Assembly: GCA_021292165.1 (NCBI GenBank)
Contig: CM037878.1
Coordinates: forward strand, 234,389,546 to 234,453,545
From: Shinisaurus crocodilurus
Lineage: Eukaryota > Chordata > Lepidosauria > Squamata > Shinisauridae
Direction of reading: 5' to 3'
DNA length: 64,000 nucleotides
The notes below the pieces were generated by a model. It had not been told where the DNA came from and made no database searches. It was given only the letters and a program-made list of their open reading frames with translations. Shown piece by piece: positions 44,448-56,019 of the stretch; position 1 is the first letter of the stretch; each line of letters opens with the position of its first letter. The position numbers were made by a program, and so were the translations under genes.

Positions 44448-45473
44448 CAGCAATTTGTTTTGCAGCCTTTCTGATGCTTAAAAAAAATCATTATAGGAAT
44501 TAATTTATAGATACAGTTTCTTTCATTCTTTTATTAGCTCTGTTGCCCAAGGGAAAATCAGTACAGCAGGCATCATGTGTCTTTAATAATGAAGCAAACT
44601 CCTGCAGTGCCTGAATATGGGGAAGAATCCCAATTATGTGTACACAAAATGCCAAATGCAGATCTGCAAATCTGTGGCATTCACAGGTCAGCTCCTATTG
44701 AAATGAGAGGAGTAAAGCGCTGACCAAAGCAATTTCAACAACAACAACAAGAAAAGAATATCTAACTCTATAGTAGGAAGAAAGATTGTCCCATATTTTC
44801 ACAAAACACATGTGCACTGATCCAGCAAGAGAAGAGCACTTACGGACTAGATGCAAATATTTACCTTCTGTGCATCTGCGATGCGATACACATTCAGACG
44901 AGAGTCACTCCATATGGCCTTCATTTGCATGATGTGGTGGGATGAGGCTGCACATCCACATGGAGTCCTAGCATACATTAGCATTGCTGTATGCTAATAT
45001 ATATGAGTTGGGGCAAGAATTCACCTTGAGTCCTGGTTGCTGCTGCTGCTGTTTTTAAAGAGTGCAAACATTTTGCAATGTTTCTTAGATCTTAGCCCAC
45101 AAGAAACTAAAAATAACTTCCCATCCAAGATCTTATGGGTAATGCAACTTACAAAATCTGCATTTCATATGAAAAAGTGCAAAATCAGACTTAGCAAATT
45201 AGATATTATAGATTTTGCTTCTGTCTGCAATTTTGATCACATTAGACAAGCACATTATTTGCCTTAGCAAGCAGAAGAGCAGTGAGTAAGCACTGCTATT
45301 AAAACAGAATGCCATTAAGGAAACTGTAAAAATAATTGTAGATTCACATCAAGTTTATATAAACATTTTAAGCATCATTGCTATGGATTTCAATGTCATA
45401 TCTCAAAGAAAAAGACAAAAGTTGAGACTGCAGCTTAAGTCAAGGAACACAAGCGATATTGGGGGAAAAGGTT
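44448..45473. other. No gene seen; AT-rich
   Basis: No recognised gene. A short (CTG)n run lies near 45,040. Confidence 0.4.
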
Positions 45474-46250
45474 GCACTGCAGTCCTGTGCATGTCTACTC
45501 AGTAGTAAGTCCCATTGCATTCAATGGTACTTATTTCCAGGTATGTGTGTATAGTAGGGGTCCTTAACATCGCACCCATGAAGACATCCAAGGACGCCCA
45601 AGAAGCTCTCCACGCCCTTCCCCCTTCAAAAATGTATTTTTAACTAAAAACTTGAAAATTGTTAGGGTGCCAGGTTCTCTTTCCTGTTCCTGACCCTGAT
45701 CAGCTGTTCAGTGGGAAGGAAGAGAAGGAAAGAATTGCTTTCGGGCTCCAATAAATCTGTCCTTTGCTCTCTCTCTCTCTCTCTCCACTCCCAGCCTCCA
45801 GCCTCGCTATTTCTCTCCCTTCCCCATCCCTAGGGCCCCTTCTTTCTCTCCCTTTCTAGCCCTAACCTTGCTCTTTCTTTCCCATTCACCACTTTATCTT
45901 GCTGTTTCTCTCCACTCCCAGCCTCTAGCCTCACTATTTCTTCCCCACCTCTTTACCTTGCGGCTTCTCTCCCTCCTAGCCTCTAGTCTTGCTCTTTCTT
46001 TTCCCCCCCACCCCTTTGCCTTGCTATTTTACCCTTCCTCCCAGCCTCTAGCCTTGCTACTTCTCTCCCCTTCACCACTCTTTTGACTAGCCAGGCCCTG
46101 ATGGCAGGCTTGGCAGCCATTATGTGACTAGCCACATCCTGCATAGAAGCCATTTGGTCATAGTGCCTACAGCAGGTTCTCAAATCCCCAAATGTACCCA
46201 TGGGTCCAAAAAGGTTGGGAACCCCTGGTGTATAGGATTGTAGCCTTAGT
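45474..46250. repeat. CAATCCTATG fold-back split by a hAT element
   Basis: CTGCAGTCCTGTGCATGTCT...CATTGCATTCAATGGTACTT...GTGTGTATAG is continued after the insertion by GTGTATAGGATTGTAGCC. Confidence 0.85.
45555..46227. mobile_element. Non-autonomous hAT element with 8-bp target duplication
   Basis: The left end TAGGGGTCCTTAAC (first C mutated) and the right end GTTGGGAACCCCTG form an imperfect terminal inverted repeat of hAT type. GTGTATAG flanks both sides exactly (45547-45554 and 46228-46235). Much of the interior (45,785-46,090) is a pyrimidine-rich imperfect tandem array with recurring CCAGCCTCTAGCCT and TTGCTATTTCTCTCC. No transposase is encoded. Confidence 0.9.
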
Positions 46251-47095
46251 TTAATAGTAAAAGTAGATCCTATCTCCAAGACCTTCTGTTTATCAGAATG
46301 TGTTGCACCGGAGGGCTTAATTTGACCTAGGGCTCATGAACCTGCTTAAAATTTTACAGAGAGCAACAGTGGAAGGCAGCACCAAAATACAGACAAGCAA
46401 AGTACAGAGAATAAGAGAAGGCCTCAAATGAGTATGGAGATGGATAGCACTTTAATCAAAGATATGAAATCTTTTATATATCTCAGTGCTCTTTTGGATG
46501 TCACCATTTGTGTGTTTGTGTGTGTCTAAACTGTCTCTTTAAAATTCTAGGGGACACCAATAGGGATGTACAGACTTTGTAAAATCCATTCCATCCGCAT
46601 TTTGCGGATTTTCATGCCCACTTGTGCAAATTTGCACTTCTGAAAATGCACAAATCCCCCCCCCCCATGCACATTTTCACACTTTAGTCTGGGGGGGGAT
46701 GCACATTTTCAGTTGGGTTTTTTTTATTTTTCATATTTTTCTATGACTAACTTTGCCTAAAATTATAGAAAGTCAAACAAACAAAAAAACAAAAATGGTC
46801 CTCAAGCTTGCAGAACCCGTGTGGCTCGGGAAAAGCCGGTCCACTGCGGAATCCGTGGGTCGGATTCATAAACATCCAAACTCATTTGAGTCTGTTGTGG
46901 ATTTCTCCGATATTCCTATCCCAGAAGTATATGAAATACTTTGAGCAGATGCAGAGTGCCATTCACCACTATTGATGTTAAGTATTTTATCCCACTTTCC
47001 AGTAGGGGCATGGGGTGTGGGGCTTCTGGTCCTGCTATTCTTCCTTCTTGCTTCTTTTCACCTGCCCTCTCCAAGCAATGGGAAGAGTAAGGAAA
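46251..47095. other. No gene seen
   Basis: Contains C-run and G-run tracts and TTTTGCGGATTTTCATGCCC-like repeats near 46,590-46,700 that suggest an old non-autonomous element. No gene. Confidence 0.35.
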
Positions 47096-47270
47096 ACAGG
47101 CTTGTGGCTTATGCTGGCTCAGCTTGTCTGAGTGTGGAAAGCTAAGCAGGGTCAAGCCTGGTTATTACTTGGATGGGAGACCCCCTCCTCTAGTTTCTTG
47201 CACTAAGCAGGGGGTTGGACTCGATAGTCTTGTAGGCTCCTTCCAACTCTATGGTCTATGAAATCTATGA
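47096..47270 (+). mobile_element. 5S rRNA-derived SINE with CR1-like tail (copy 4)
   Basis: ACAGGCTTGTGGCTTATGCT, AAGCTAAGCAGGGTCAAGCC, GGTTATTACTTGGATGGGAG, then GGGGGTTGGACTCGATAGTC and a CTATGAAATCTATGAA tail. Confidence 0.87.
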
Positions 47271-47504
47271 AAGGAGTAGTAGCCTCTACTCACCTTATCC
47301 TCTGGTGGTGCAGACTGAGTACAGAGGCAGAGGCAAGTGAACTGCAGTGGCAAGGCCAAAATGGTGGGTGCACTCAGGGAAGGGGCCTACTGAAAGGATC
47401 TTTAGAGCACCCCACCCGAGTTTTAGAACTGGCGCTGCTCCTGGGACAGGCAATTCCATAACCTGGGTGTCTCAAGGAACTCTCTCATCGTAACCACCTA
47501 AAAT

Positions 47505-47615
47505 CACAGAATAGAATAGTAGAGTTGGAAGAGGCCTATATAAGGCCATGGAGTCCAACCCCCTGCTCAATGCAGGAAAGCAGATGTGGGCAGCCCAGGC
47601 AGTCACCCATCCAAG
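47505..47615 (-). mobile_element. CR1 LINE 3' end fragment
   Basis: The plus strand reads ATCACAGAATAGAATAGTAG, AGTTGGAAGAGGCCTATATA, and GTCCAACCCCCTGCTCAATG. Its reverse complement is the CR1-type 3' end with the TTCTATG-like terminal repeat that the 5S-derived SINE shares. Confidence 0.65.
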
Positions 47616-47699
47616 CACTTAGCTTCAGTATGTGGCCTGCATTATGTGCTCTTGATGCCACCTGCAGGCCATAACCTCTGACAGTAGTGGAATATGGAG

Positions 47700-47960
47700 A
47701 ATAGCCTATCCTGATGATTTGAACAGTGGCAAGTTAATGTAGAGGAGGAGGTCCTTTAAGTACCCAGGTCCTAAGCCATATGGGACTTTAAAAGTAAGAA
47801 CCATCACCTTGAATTGGGCCTGGAAATGAACAGGAAACTGGTGCAACTGGCATAGCAATGCATATATGCCCCCCAAATTGGCCCTAGTCCATTCTTGCTG
47901 TGGCATTCCGCACCAGATGAAATTTCTAGGCACTCCTCAAAGGTAACCACATAGCTGGGT
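47700..47960 (-). mobile_element. L2-group LINE ORF2 fragment
   Basis: Plus-strand motifs CCTAAGCCATATGGGACTTT, CACCTTGAATTGGGCCTGGA, and GCATTCCGCACCAGATGAAA match the minus orientation of L2-group LINE sequence. Degraded. Confidence 0.5.
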
Positions 47961-48058
47961 CTATAGCCCGACTCCTCAGCTGGGATTAAGGGCAGGACTT
48001 TCCAATCAGAAGGTTTCCAGGGAGCTAGAACCCAGGATCCTGTCTTTTAAGAAATAGT

Positions 48059-48150
48059 AATGCAATCCTATGCATGTCTACTTAGAAGTAAATCCCCTTG
48101 AGTTAAATGGGGCTTACTCCCAGGTAAGGGCATATAGGATTGCAGCCTGA
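48059..48150. repeat. Fold-back element, CAATCCTATG family, complete
   Basis: AATGCAATCCTATGCATGTC, TACTTAGAAGTAAATCCCCT, AAATGGGGCTTACTCCCAGG, CATATAGGATTGCAGCC: a clean example of the family in which the arms pair over almost their full length. Confidence 0.85.
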
Positions 48151-48826
48151 ATCACTGGCTGCATTTATTCCATGTATCTCATTTTAGCAATGCAGACATC
48201 CAAGCTTTGAAAAAGAAAATACGAAACCTGAAGATGAAAGACCCTGAAAAACAATTAAGAAGCTTTAAATGCTTCCTGTACTGTCTTTTAAACTCTCATT
48301 TCACATATTGGGATACTTTAAAAAAATCTACAGGAGATAATAATGCTGGTAACATTGTTCATGGAACAGCCACATGGGGGTGTCTATAGAACACATGTAA
48401 ATGATAATGGCACACTGGTTTTGTATGCAGACAGCATACGTTAAGGATTTCAAATGCTGCCTTGTTACAAAACCAGGCTTTCCAGAGAGGAGTATGAAAG
48501 CAAAATACACCCAGATCTGCTCTGACAGGCGAGGCTTGAGTGCTCAAGCCTTCTCCCTTTATGTTCCTATCCATCAGTCTTCACTGTGCTATCAGTATTG
48601 CCTATGTGATGCAAATGTTAGCAATACATGCTAGGGATGATACAAAATTTCTCCAACTATGCCAAGGTGAATTCAACTGTGTAGCTGAATTCACTTTGTG
48701 GCTCCAGTCTAGATACATGTTGGCGTGCAATGAGGCTAGTGTGATTTCTCCTGTCGAGGTTTCAGTGCTCCTTTTAAGAAAGAAGAAAGTATCCTGGCAG
48801 GCTGGGCAAGAACTATCTTGCACAGA

Positions 48827-48829
<3 letters not shown>
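48151..48829. other. No gene seen
   Basis: Unclassified. Confidence 0.4.

Positions 48830-48884
<55 letters not shown>
48830..48884. repeat. (CT)n microsatellite
   Basis: About 27 CT units. Confidence 0.97.
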
Positions 48885-48886
<2 letters not shown>

Positions 48887-49562
48887 GGATGAGAATAGAC
48901 CTTTTAAACTCTGAACTAATTAATCAAATAACAACTTGGTCCTTTTGTTCCTTACTAGCTGTCACAAAGAGCCAGTGCAAAAAGCATGTGGTGCAGTTAT
49001 CATGGGACTGTATTAATTCCACATGCACACCCACAGTGGGACTTGCATTTTTCTATTGCTCCCCCAAGTCAACTTTCTGTAGGCATGGGGTTCCAGCCAA
49101 TGTAGTGTGAGCAGACTCCCGCTCATGCAATGGAACTTGCCCTTCCTCTCCTCACCATTGCACTCCCACCCCCCTGATGTGCCCGAGAGGGTTCCCAAAC
49201 TCCCAGAGCAGATCTGGGAGCTGCAAGAGAGAGGGATAATCTTTCACCAGGAACGCCTGTTCCACCGATGGATGGACACAGTTGGATACAACCCATGGAA
49301 AGCTAGCACATCCCAGGAAAGGGTTTAAGCCTAGTATTTTCCCTGGTTGCTAGATTTCAATGTGTAGAGAGTTGTTGACATGCAGCCTGTTCACCCCCAT
49401 TCTGGACAGTGCCACAAGCCACATGTCTTCAATTACAATAATTCGATAGCAAGTGATGGAAAATGTATTTATCTCTGAAACCCTGGAGAGCTGCTGCCAG
49501 TTAGAGTAGACAATTTTAGGGTAAATGAATAAATTGTCTGAACTCAAGTGTTGGCTCATGGT
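48885..49562. other. No gene; SINE fragment near 49,480
   Basis: TCTCTGAAACCCTGGAGAGC followed by TGCTGCCAGTTAGAGTAGAC at 49,473-49,512 is an internal fragment of the CAGTGGTAGAGCA SINE in plus orientation. The remainder is unclassified. Confidence 0.45.
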
Positions 49563-49899
49563 TTTTGAGGGCCCTCAGGCAAGGCACCCTCAATGGGACG
49601 CCTCCTGCAGGGAATCTACCTCCTTCTCACCACCATTGTCACCAGCTGCTATTGCTCCTCATTCTCTTACTCATCTGGCCACCACTTTCTTGCATGGCAG
49701 GTAGAGAGCCAGTGAGCAAGTAGGCAGTGGTATCTACTGCTCCTTCTCACCACCACTGTTGTCTGGGCCAGAGCAAGAGGCAGGTGAATGGGCAGGCTGC
49801 AGTGGTGAAGACGGGCTCTTGTCAGAAGGCCCCCGCTGGGGTGTGGGCCATCAGCAAGGGCCCAATGATGCCTACTGTTGATGCTGGTCCTACCTGACC
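49563..49899 (+). repeat. Dispersed repeat carrying the empty site of the 5.5-kb hAT insertion
   Basis: Reads GAGAGCCAGTGAGCAAGTAG GCAGTGGTATC with a single GCAAGTAG (49,716-49,723), exactly where the relative at 5.3-6.7 kb has the hAT insertion. The same family also occurs on the minus strand at 10,470. Confidence 0.75.
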
Positions 49900-50763
49900 T
49901 GTTATGTTTCCTACCTATATCCAACCTGGCTCATAGATGTAACTACAAATGTTCTATGCAGTACAGCACCAGAAAATTACCACCAGACTATACTAACTTC
50001 TGAACAGTTGTTATGAAAAGGAATGCTTGATGTGTTGTAAGCATAATTTCTGAAAGTACTCTTCAGTTCTCTGTTACTGTGAAAGTTGCCTCTTGACTGT
50101 TGCTTGCGTCTATGCAGTTTGTGTATGTGTGTGTGAGTGAGGTGATAGTCCAGCTCATAGCAGTTGTTCAAAAGTTTCAGTGGTAACTCACAGCTTCCAT
50201 ATCTGCTTCAAAAGTGTAGAAAATACAACATACATTATCTGATCCTTTGTTATCACAACTCACCAGCCCTTCCCGATTGGGCATGACATGCTTAACTTGT
50301 TTTAAAGTCCTTAATTTATATTAACGAATGATTCCTCTGGGATTATTAAAAAACAGAAGCCTAGTCTTACATGTTGATTAGTTCAAAGGGTCACTGTACA
50401 TTACTGCTCTCATCAATTTATGGCAGAATTTTAAGAAGTCCCGGAGGATTTTGGGGGAAATTAATGTGTACATGTAGTTTTAGAAGTGTTAGCAGAAAAT
50501 TAATTTTTAATGATAAAATTGCACTCAGTAGAGAGTATTTATTTGTAAAGACTACCAAAGAATTACAAAGGAGTTAAACTGTGCCAGTCTAATTAAAATT
50601 AATGGGAGTCCATACAGATAAAACTCCATAGTCTGCCTTGCATATTTAAGTGGAAGCAATCTAGAGATTACATCATTCAAATCCAAGCTTCACAAATCCA
50701 CATTGTACTCAGACAGCTCAATGTCTCCAGCTTCTTGAGGGACTAGATTGTCCTGACCTCCAG
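49900..50763. other. No gene seen
   Basis: Unclassified AT-rich sequence. Confidence 0.4.
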
Positions 50764-50981
50764 AATAGCCATGTTCAGAAAAGAATGTGCCAGTAAATGC
50801 ACATTATTCTGCTTCATGTATTGCAAAATTCCTACATGAACAGTGTCTGGCAGTCTTATACACAGCTTATTATTTTTTTGGCGGGGGCAGAGGGATACCA
50901 TACTGAGTAGTCAGATCATTGATGTGCATACAGATCATTGATGTGCATTTACTGGCACATTCTTTTCTGAACATGGCTATT
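50764..50981. repeat. Perfect 41-bp inverted repeat with 136-bp loop
   Basis: The left arm 50,764-50,804 (starts AATAGCCATGTTCAG, ends AAATGCACAT) is the exact reverse complement of 50,941-50,981. Just before the right arm, CAGATCATTGATGTGCAT occurs twice in tandem (50,912 and 50,931), the second copy running into the arm. No repeat family is recognised. Confidence 0.93.
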
Positions 50982-52379
50982 GGGTGCTACTGCAGTGTAC
51001 GGGGCAGTCTCTGGACTCCACTTGAGTATTTAGCAGGAGGAAAAATGAAGCTTTATTGTTTCTGCTGCAAAGCCGTTCCCATGAAACCATTTGCTTGAAG
51101 TGGAACCAGCAGGTCTGATTATTTTCAGTCATTTTTTATTCATGCAAGTCAATTCCATATGTTTATATACAGTCTTCTGTTTGTAAATGGATGGGTATGC
51201 TGAACTGTTGCCATATGCTTGGCATTCCTATGCCTCTTTGACATGTGGCTACATGTTTACATTTATAAATCCTTCCCCCATTAAGATTTTATGAATTGTA
51301 TTGCACAATGGGCAGCTTCTCTCACTAACAAGGTATTGTCAAAATAAGAGGTCTGTTAGACCTTTGATTTAAGGTCAAAGGTATCCTTTAAATGAATTGC
51401 ACTTTTAAAGGCATGAGTGCAAGTAATTTGGTGATCATTTGTAGCCAACATTAGTCTCAGAACACAGAGGGCTGGAGGGGAGGCAATGCCAGGTCAGGAG
51501 AATAAATCATAATACTTGGACTCCCCCCGCCCCCCCAACATTTGCAAGTGTACAAAGTGCTCCTCATACATTATCTTGTTTTTATTTGTGAAACACTCTG
51601 AGAACTTTTTGTTGAGGGGGGTATAAAGCACTGTATGTAAAGAAGTAAATAACCTGGGTGGCATCCAAACGGGTTATTGGTCACTAGTATTGGTCACTAG
51701 TATTACCCCATGCTGCAAATGGGATTTGAGGCTGAGATGGCCCGGCCTGCTTAAGGACTAGGACCACCAGCTCCGGATTTGAGGAGGGCCTTGTCAAAAT
51801 GCCCTGTGGTGGGTTCTTTTCTGCATCAGTGGGGCTGCCTGGCAGGCTGTGTTAAGGACATTGTAAGAAATTGAAAAGGTGGTGGACACCAGACTCAACC
51901 ACTTGGCACTCACCAGGAAAAAGCAAACATTATTTTGAAGCGGGGACACAGAACCACTTTCAGTGCTGAATTCCATTTTGGAAAAGCTTTTGGGGGCCCA
52001 AATTCCTGTGGTGGGCAGGACCAAAGGCAAAGGGGGGGCAAGCCCCCCTAACAATACCATCATATCTTAGCTTAAAGCTCTTATTACAAGTAAAATAGGA
52101 GAGGGATTTCAACCTTTTAGAATGGGCGGGTGGGGTGGGGTGGGGGACTGTGTAAAACCTGGGAAATCACCAAACGATAGGTGGTTGGGGTAAAGAGAAA
52201 CCCCAGAGGGCCAAATTTGGCCCCCAGGCCGGAGGCTCTGCACCCATTCTAAATGCAGGCATCAGCTGGGATCTTGGCAGCTGCCTGAGGATGCTGTGTG
52301 GTGCTACCAGCCTGCTAATGGCCCTATGGTAGAATCAAGATTCAAATTGGGGACTTCTTGATTCATAGGTCATTCTTTT
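50982..52379. other. No gene; one old LINE/SINE tail
   Basis: Around 51,560-51,655, TTATCTTGTTTTTATTTGTG, AACACTCTGAGAACTTTTTG and GGGTATAAAGCACTG resemble an old L2-type tail in plus orientation. G-runs lie at 52,032 and 52,120-52,146. No coding exon recognised. Confidence 0.4.
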
Positions 52380-53138
52380 AGGGTCAAACTACACGTTGGG
52401 CCAGTTCGCATGATCATCATAGGCTAAGCAAGCCATGGTGGCTTGTTTAAGCCTCAGCGCATGCCGGGTGCAATCTGCATAATCACCTGACCAGGCGCGG
52501 CTTGTCGTGTTGTCCAATCCCTGGAGGTATGGCTTGTTTGAGGGGGAAGCAACCCTCACATAACCCAACAATAGCTCATGGGTTATTTGAGGGTTGTTTA
52601 CCTTTCTAACAAACCATGCCACCCGGGTTCGGATGACATGACAAGCTGCACCCGGGCAGCTGATTGTGCAAATTGTGCCTGGCACACACAGGGATGTGCC
52701 AGCATGTGCTGCGGCGGCTTGTTTAGCCTACGATGCTGGTCTGAACCAGGTCAGTATGTTACAGTGTGTGCACATACCTCCATATGTGCTTTTTTGACGT
52801 GAGAACCTGATCTGTACTGCCATGCACAGGGAGGGGAGGTTTAATGATTTTCTCCCTCCTACAACTCTACACCAGTTAGGGTTAGGAAAAAATAAAGCTC
52901 CCACTGGTGCAAATGGGCACTTTCCCCCTAACTCTAACTGGCGCATGCATGTGTGTGTATGGGGGGGGGAAGGGTGTGGAATCTTTGTCACAATCATGGT
53001 GGGGAAGGATTAAACATCCTTTTTCCACACACTGTGGTGGTGATCCAGATTGGGCACTTATTTTAAGTGAAAAAAGGGAAAAGAGCACACACAGAGTTAC
53101 GTGCTACCTATTTTTAACATAACATGCAGTTTGACCCT
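52380..53138. mobile_element. MITE-like element, AGGGTCAAACTACACGTT termini, with nested fold-back
   Basis: The left end AGGGTCAAACTACACGTT (52,380) and the right end AACATGCAGTTTGACCCT (53,121-53,138) are inverted copies. The 3' half contains a smaller inverted pair (CCAGTTAGGGTTAGG / CCTAACTCTAACTGG). The 5' half is taken up by another fold-back (52,398-52,753). No clear target duplication. Confidence 0.6.
52398..52753. repeat. Fold-back element, TAGGCTAAGCAAGCC arms
   Basis: Starts GGCCAGTTCGCATGATCATC ATAGGCTAAGCAAGCC and ends GGCTTGTTTAGCCTACGATG CTGGTCTGAACC, approximate reverse complements. A second inner pair is GCAACCCTCACATAACCC / GGGTTATTTGAGGGTTG. It resembles 34,706-35,062 and 300-665. 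Confidence 0.65.
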
Positions 53139-53301
53139 TTGTTCCTATACTTTGCGAACTCTCAACTGGGCATACTTTTATACAGATGAACCAGGGGCTC
53201 TTGTCTAAAATAGCCACAGGAAGCAGAAGTTATGAATATGCATAGATGTCTGAATATAAGCATGGGGGACACGGCACTTCAGGAGTGCTGTGAAAGAGCC
53301 T
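53139..53301. other. No gene seen
   Basis: Unclassified. Confidence 0.35.

Positions 53302-53344
<43 letters not shown>
53302..53344. repeat. (CT)n microsatellite
   Basis: About 21 CT units. Confidence 0.96.
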
Positions 53345-53348
<4 letters not shown>

Positions 53349-54224
53349 GGTGGTTGGCAGAAAGAAAGGCTTCCATATAATGCTTTCAAGTAAGCCCGGC
53401 TGCCCCAAAGCCAGGCTCACGTCCAAAAGAAATGAGCGCTGTAATTAACTTGGCAATCTGCTCAGCCGAAAATCATGTTAGTAAGTCATAGCCAAACAAG
53501 ACAAACACTTTAATTCGCATAAGCCCAGGGGAAAAAAAGGCGGAGGAAATAGTCTTAAAATACCTGTTGTCTTTGTCACAGCTGGTGATAATGTACTGCA
53601 GGAGCAAAAACCCATCAATAGCAAACAAGGAAAGGACAGAATCAGTTCTGACTCAATTATCTCCTTCCGCATACCATTGCACTATAACCCTCCAGGCACA
53701 CACACGATTTGCAATCTACAAGTCTAAGGCCCTCTTTAGACATACCCCCAGTTTGTGGGAGAGACGCTCATTTCACGTGCAGATTCTGTGAGGCTGGGTC
53801 AGACTAGTGCAACCACATTGGCACGGCTGATCATATAGTTCTTTGCCATCTATTGGTTCCGCCCATGTGGCTGCATCACTTGGACACAGCCTGCATATGG
53901 CTGGGGGAAGATAGCCCTGTTCAGGCATTCTCCACATGTAGAGTGGGGCCATGCTGCTGGCTATGCCCCAAGCACTGCCATGCCCCTTAGACATCTTCGT
54001 AGGATAAGACTACGCTTGAGCAGCTCCTCACAGCTGGGCTTGCACACGACTGGAACCCCCATGAGGAAGGGGTCATGAGGGTTCATAGAGGAGGGTTCTT
54101 GAGGGGGATGAATGAAGGGTTCATTCGTTCCCCTGGACGAATGTGCAGATGTCCAGGGGGCATGGCCAGTAACATGCAGGATGTCGGTGGCAGAGCCAGC
54201 AGTATGATCTCGCTGCCCCCTTCT
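53345..54224. other. No gene seen
   Basis: Unclassified. GGGTCATGAGGGTTCATAGA and GAGGGTTCTTGAGGGGGATG near 54,070 form short direct repeats. Confidence 0.35.
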
Positions 54225-54225
54225 A

Positions 54226-54286
<61 letters not shown>

Positions 54287-54475
54287 TAAATTTATATACC
54301 ACTTACCATATTTTTAAAAAAATAATTAGAGGTTTACAAAGAAAACAATTAAAATGAAACATTTGTAAAAACATTAAAACCAAGTCTTCACAGTACCATA
54401 ATTAACACAGAGACCAGGCAGCACAATCAATCAGGGAAGGCCTGGGTAAAGAGATGGCTCTTCCCAAAACTGCAC
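54225..54475 (-). mobile_element. L2-type LINE 3' end with (ATC)n tail
   Basis: An array of about 20 ATC units (54,225-54,287) adjoins TAAATTTATATACCACTTAC, TTAGAGGTTTACAAAGAAAA and GAGATGGCTCTTCCCAAAAC, the minus orientation of an L2-type tail. Confidence 0.75.
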
Positions 54476-54707
54476 GTAAAGCAATTTTTGTACTGACATA
54501 CATACCTGGATCTGGATCAAACGCTGATTGTCCCCTTTCCTCCTTACTTCACATGGGTTGTCCATTTTGGTTTTTCTTTTCTTTCACAAGTCTGAATTTT
54601 TATCTGGTCAAATGTTTGCTTCACACTTCAAAGTGTTTTTATGTCTTCCTTTTTACACTTTAAAATCACTTGGGAAAGGGCATGAGAGATTGGTTTTGTG
54701 GTTGACC
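54476..54707. other. No gene seen
   Basis: Unclassified. Confidence 0.35.
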
Positions 54708-54806
54708 CAAGGGCTAGCCAATCAGTGTTCTGCACAGCCCTGTCCCAAGGAGGGAGATGTTGCTTCATGAGCAACATAAGGGCTAGCCAATCAGTGCTAT
54801 GCAAAT
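54708..54806. promoter_or_regulatory. Direct repeat with paired CCAAT motifs and an octamer
   Basis: AAGGGCTAGCCAATCAGTG occurs at 54,709-54,727 and again at 54,778-54,796. Each contains AGCCAATCA, a good NF-Y CCAAT-box match. ATGCAAAT (octamer motif) follows the second copy at 54,799. Between them ATGTTGCT/AGCAACAT forms a small hairpin. It could be a fragment of a promoter or LTR; no downstream gene is identified. Confidence 0.3.
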
Positions 54807-56019
54807 CTACTCCCCCATCCTGACAACTAGTTATTTCCATTCTGGCCTATGAATTGATCCTCAGTCTCTCAGATCTAGTGGCCATGCCAGCGACAAGGAA
54901 AGTGGTCACTTCCCTTCTGTGTGTTTTTAGGGATCCAGAGCCTTGTGGCTCACTCTGGGTCAGTACTCTCTGAGGTGTGCGTCAAAATCTAGTCTGCCTC
55001 CTCTCTGAACTGTGTGTGCACTTCACATACACTTTGTTTTAAAAATGTAAATACTGTACCTCAGGCACTACGACGATTAGGCTAACAGGAAGAAACCTGA
55101 GAGAACCATTCATTTGCTGCACGTGGATTCACCACCATTAATTCCTAGGCATCAGCTGAGAAGAAAAATAAAGAGAGGAATTTTAAATCTGATCACTTTT
55201 TACATTACAAGCAAGAGAGTTTAATGTATTTCTTGGGAGCAAGGCCTGCAGCAAATGGGCTGCCACAACTCTGAATTAATTTCAAAGGAAGCACGGACTA
55301 CAGAGCACACTGGCAATCTATCCTGAATGCGATAGTGTCATGCAATCCAGTGTGAAGATTTTGGTCATAGCCTAGCCTTATCTTAACAAGTATAATCACT
55401 CTCATTTGGAGGAAGGAGTTTTCCGACTACCTGCATTACATAAAATTGGCTATGGCTCTACTACTGGAGATGAGTCCTACCTTTGGTGCCATTCCAGGCA
55501 GCAATTTATAGCTTTCGATCTGTAATATTTCCAGCAAATTTCCTCATCAAAGAGATGAGGTCCCTGTCCTGCCCCCAGCAGTGAGGCTCATGTGACTATC
55601 TGATCATGTCTAGCTGTCCAAAAGATGTACTGTCAACTATTTGGAAGAATACGGAACTTGAATCCAGGCTTTCCCCTCTTTGCTATGCATATGTTAATGA
55701 TATTACATTGTGAAGGAATTGTTGCCAATGGGACACAGCACTGAGTTTGGACATGGGTTCAAATTCCCTACTTCATAAACATGCCTGAGAAATTTCTTCT
55801 TTCTATTCTAGTATGTGTTAGAATGTTTAATGTGCTTAGTTCTTTGGCACAAATCCACACTTGCTGCATCAGATGCATGTGGGTTACATTTTTTCACTTG
55901 CCTTTCAGAAACGTGCAGGTAGGGAAGGACTAGACCACCACTTGTGAACATTCTGGAGTGGAAAGATGGATTTGAAATACACATTAACCCTTGATACTTA
56001 ATGTGATAGATGCATATTT
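54807..56019. other. No gene seen; mostly unique-looking
   Basis: No recognised gene or repeat. Confidence 0.4.

Noticed and set aside
54225..54287. Poly-Ser open frame
   Set aside because: Translation of the (ATC)n tail of an L2-type element.
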